DNA of 64,000 nucleotides from Sacculina carcini (taxonomy: Eukaryota; Arthropoda; Thecostraca; Sacculinidae), in the NCBI GenBank assembly GCA_916048095.2, contig OU696582.1, positions 8,626,449 through 8,690,448 of the forward strand, given 5' to 3'. This document shows positions 63,660 through 64,000 of the stretch, in pieces. The notes under the pieces were generated by a model. The model was not told where the DNA came from. It saw only the letters and a list, made by a program, of their open reading frames with translations, and ran no database searches. Each line of letters begins with the position of its first letter. Position 1 is the stretch's first letter. The translations under genes and the position numbers were made by a program.

Positions 63660-64000
63660 AGGTCGAAATAAACTGGGCTGAATGAGGTCTTCAACGTTGG
63701 GTTGGGTGGGTATTCTTGGGGTAATTGGGTATTTTTGTGTAAGGGGGTATTTTTAGGTAAAAATTACCTGCAAAATTACCTAACCAACCACTCACACAAT
63801 TACCTAACCAATTACTCGCACAATTACCTGAGTAATGGTTTCAGCATGTGGGTCGAAGGCGAGTTTATCGTTCATAATGACACCCAGGACGGTGAGATAA
63901 GACTCATCATGACACCCAGGACAGTGAGATTAGACTCATCATGACATCCAGGACGGTGAGATTAGACTCATCATGACACCCAGGACGGTGAGATTAGATT
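63660..64000 (-). mobile_element. LINE RT fragment with a 32-bp minisatellite, cut by the window end
   Basis: Minus-strand translation YLTVLGVIMNDKLAFDPH (63910-63850) is the RT thumb motif LGV-D-L-F. The bases encoding its first half are tandemly repeated in 32-bp units starting at 63879, 63911, 63943 and 63975, continuing past 64000. A separate AATTACCT-type repeat lies at 63755-63835. Confidence 0.65.

Overview
This window is animal (metazoan) genomic DNA, most likely from an invertebrate. It holds several clades of LINE retrotransposons with invertebrate-style apurinic endonucleases, Helitrons, a Penelope-like element, a gypsy-type LTR element, a tRNA-derived SINE, MITEs and a short-intron host gene with GT-AG splice sites. 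A lophotrochozoan such as a mollusc is plausible, but the sequence does not prove it. Well over 80 percent of the window is transposon, satellite or duplicated repeat, and almost all long open frames are transposon or minisatellite frames.

The host-gene content is small and interesting. At 34591-35374 lies a two-exon gene for a secreted, helical protein of about 184 residues. A short exon 1 carries the start of the signal peptide, a 229-bp GT-AG intron follows in phase 0, and exon 2 carries the rest. A diverged paralogue exon lies at 29650-30177, and the tail of a third copy is at 1703-1792, split by a LINE. A second gene type, perhaps a distant relative with the same 'signal peptide across a phase-0 intron' layout, survives as two inverted 624-nt exons at 36235-36858 (minus) and 55563-56186 (plus). 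Each has one in-frame stop, at different codons. I do not recognise these proteins.

Large-scale layout: the window is built from repeated blocks. Unit 1 (about 1.7-26 kb) and unit 2 (about 34.6-52.4 kb) share, in the same order, the secreted-protein gene or its relic, its 3' flank, a tRNA-Val SINE, a Helitron fragment (block A), a mixed repeat block B and a block C. Blocks related to A plus the pseudogene (54.1-56.3 kb) and to B plus C (58.9-63.6 kb) recur inverted on the right. Comparing copies gives clean empty sites and an order of events. An L2-like LINE is shared by units 1 and 2 but absent on the right. An intact RTE LINE (19515-22733) is present only in unit 1. A 6.2-kb Helitron (42494-48726) is present only in unit 2.

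Other regions: 1-1.7 kb is a Jockey-type LINE fragment. 1.8-5.9 kb is a CR1-like LINE carrying a Harbinger-type MITE. 6.1-15.2 kb is a full-length LINE with two open frames, with a young gypsy-type LTR element nested in its 3' tail. 27.7-28.5 kb is a near-perfect 293-bp inverted pair of Penelope-like 5' ends with a hammerhead-like motif. 30.5-33.1 kb is a 16-bp satellite with higher-order repeats. 39.1-41.0 kb is two joined LINE fragments. 56.9-58.4 kb has two 380-bp direct repeats. 63.7-64.0 kb is a LINE fragment in which a 32-bp minisatellite has arisen. No rRNA genes, CRISPR arrays or bacterial operons are present.
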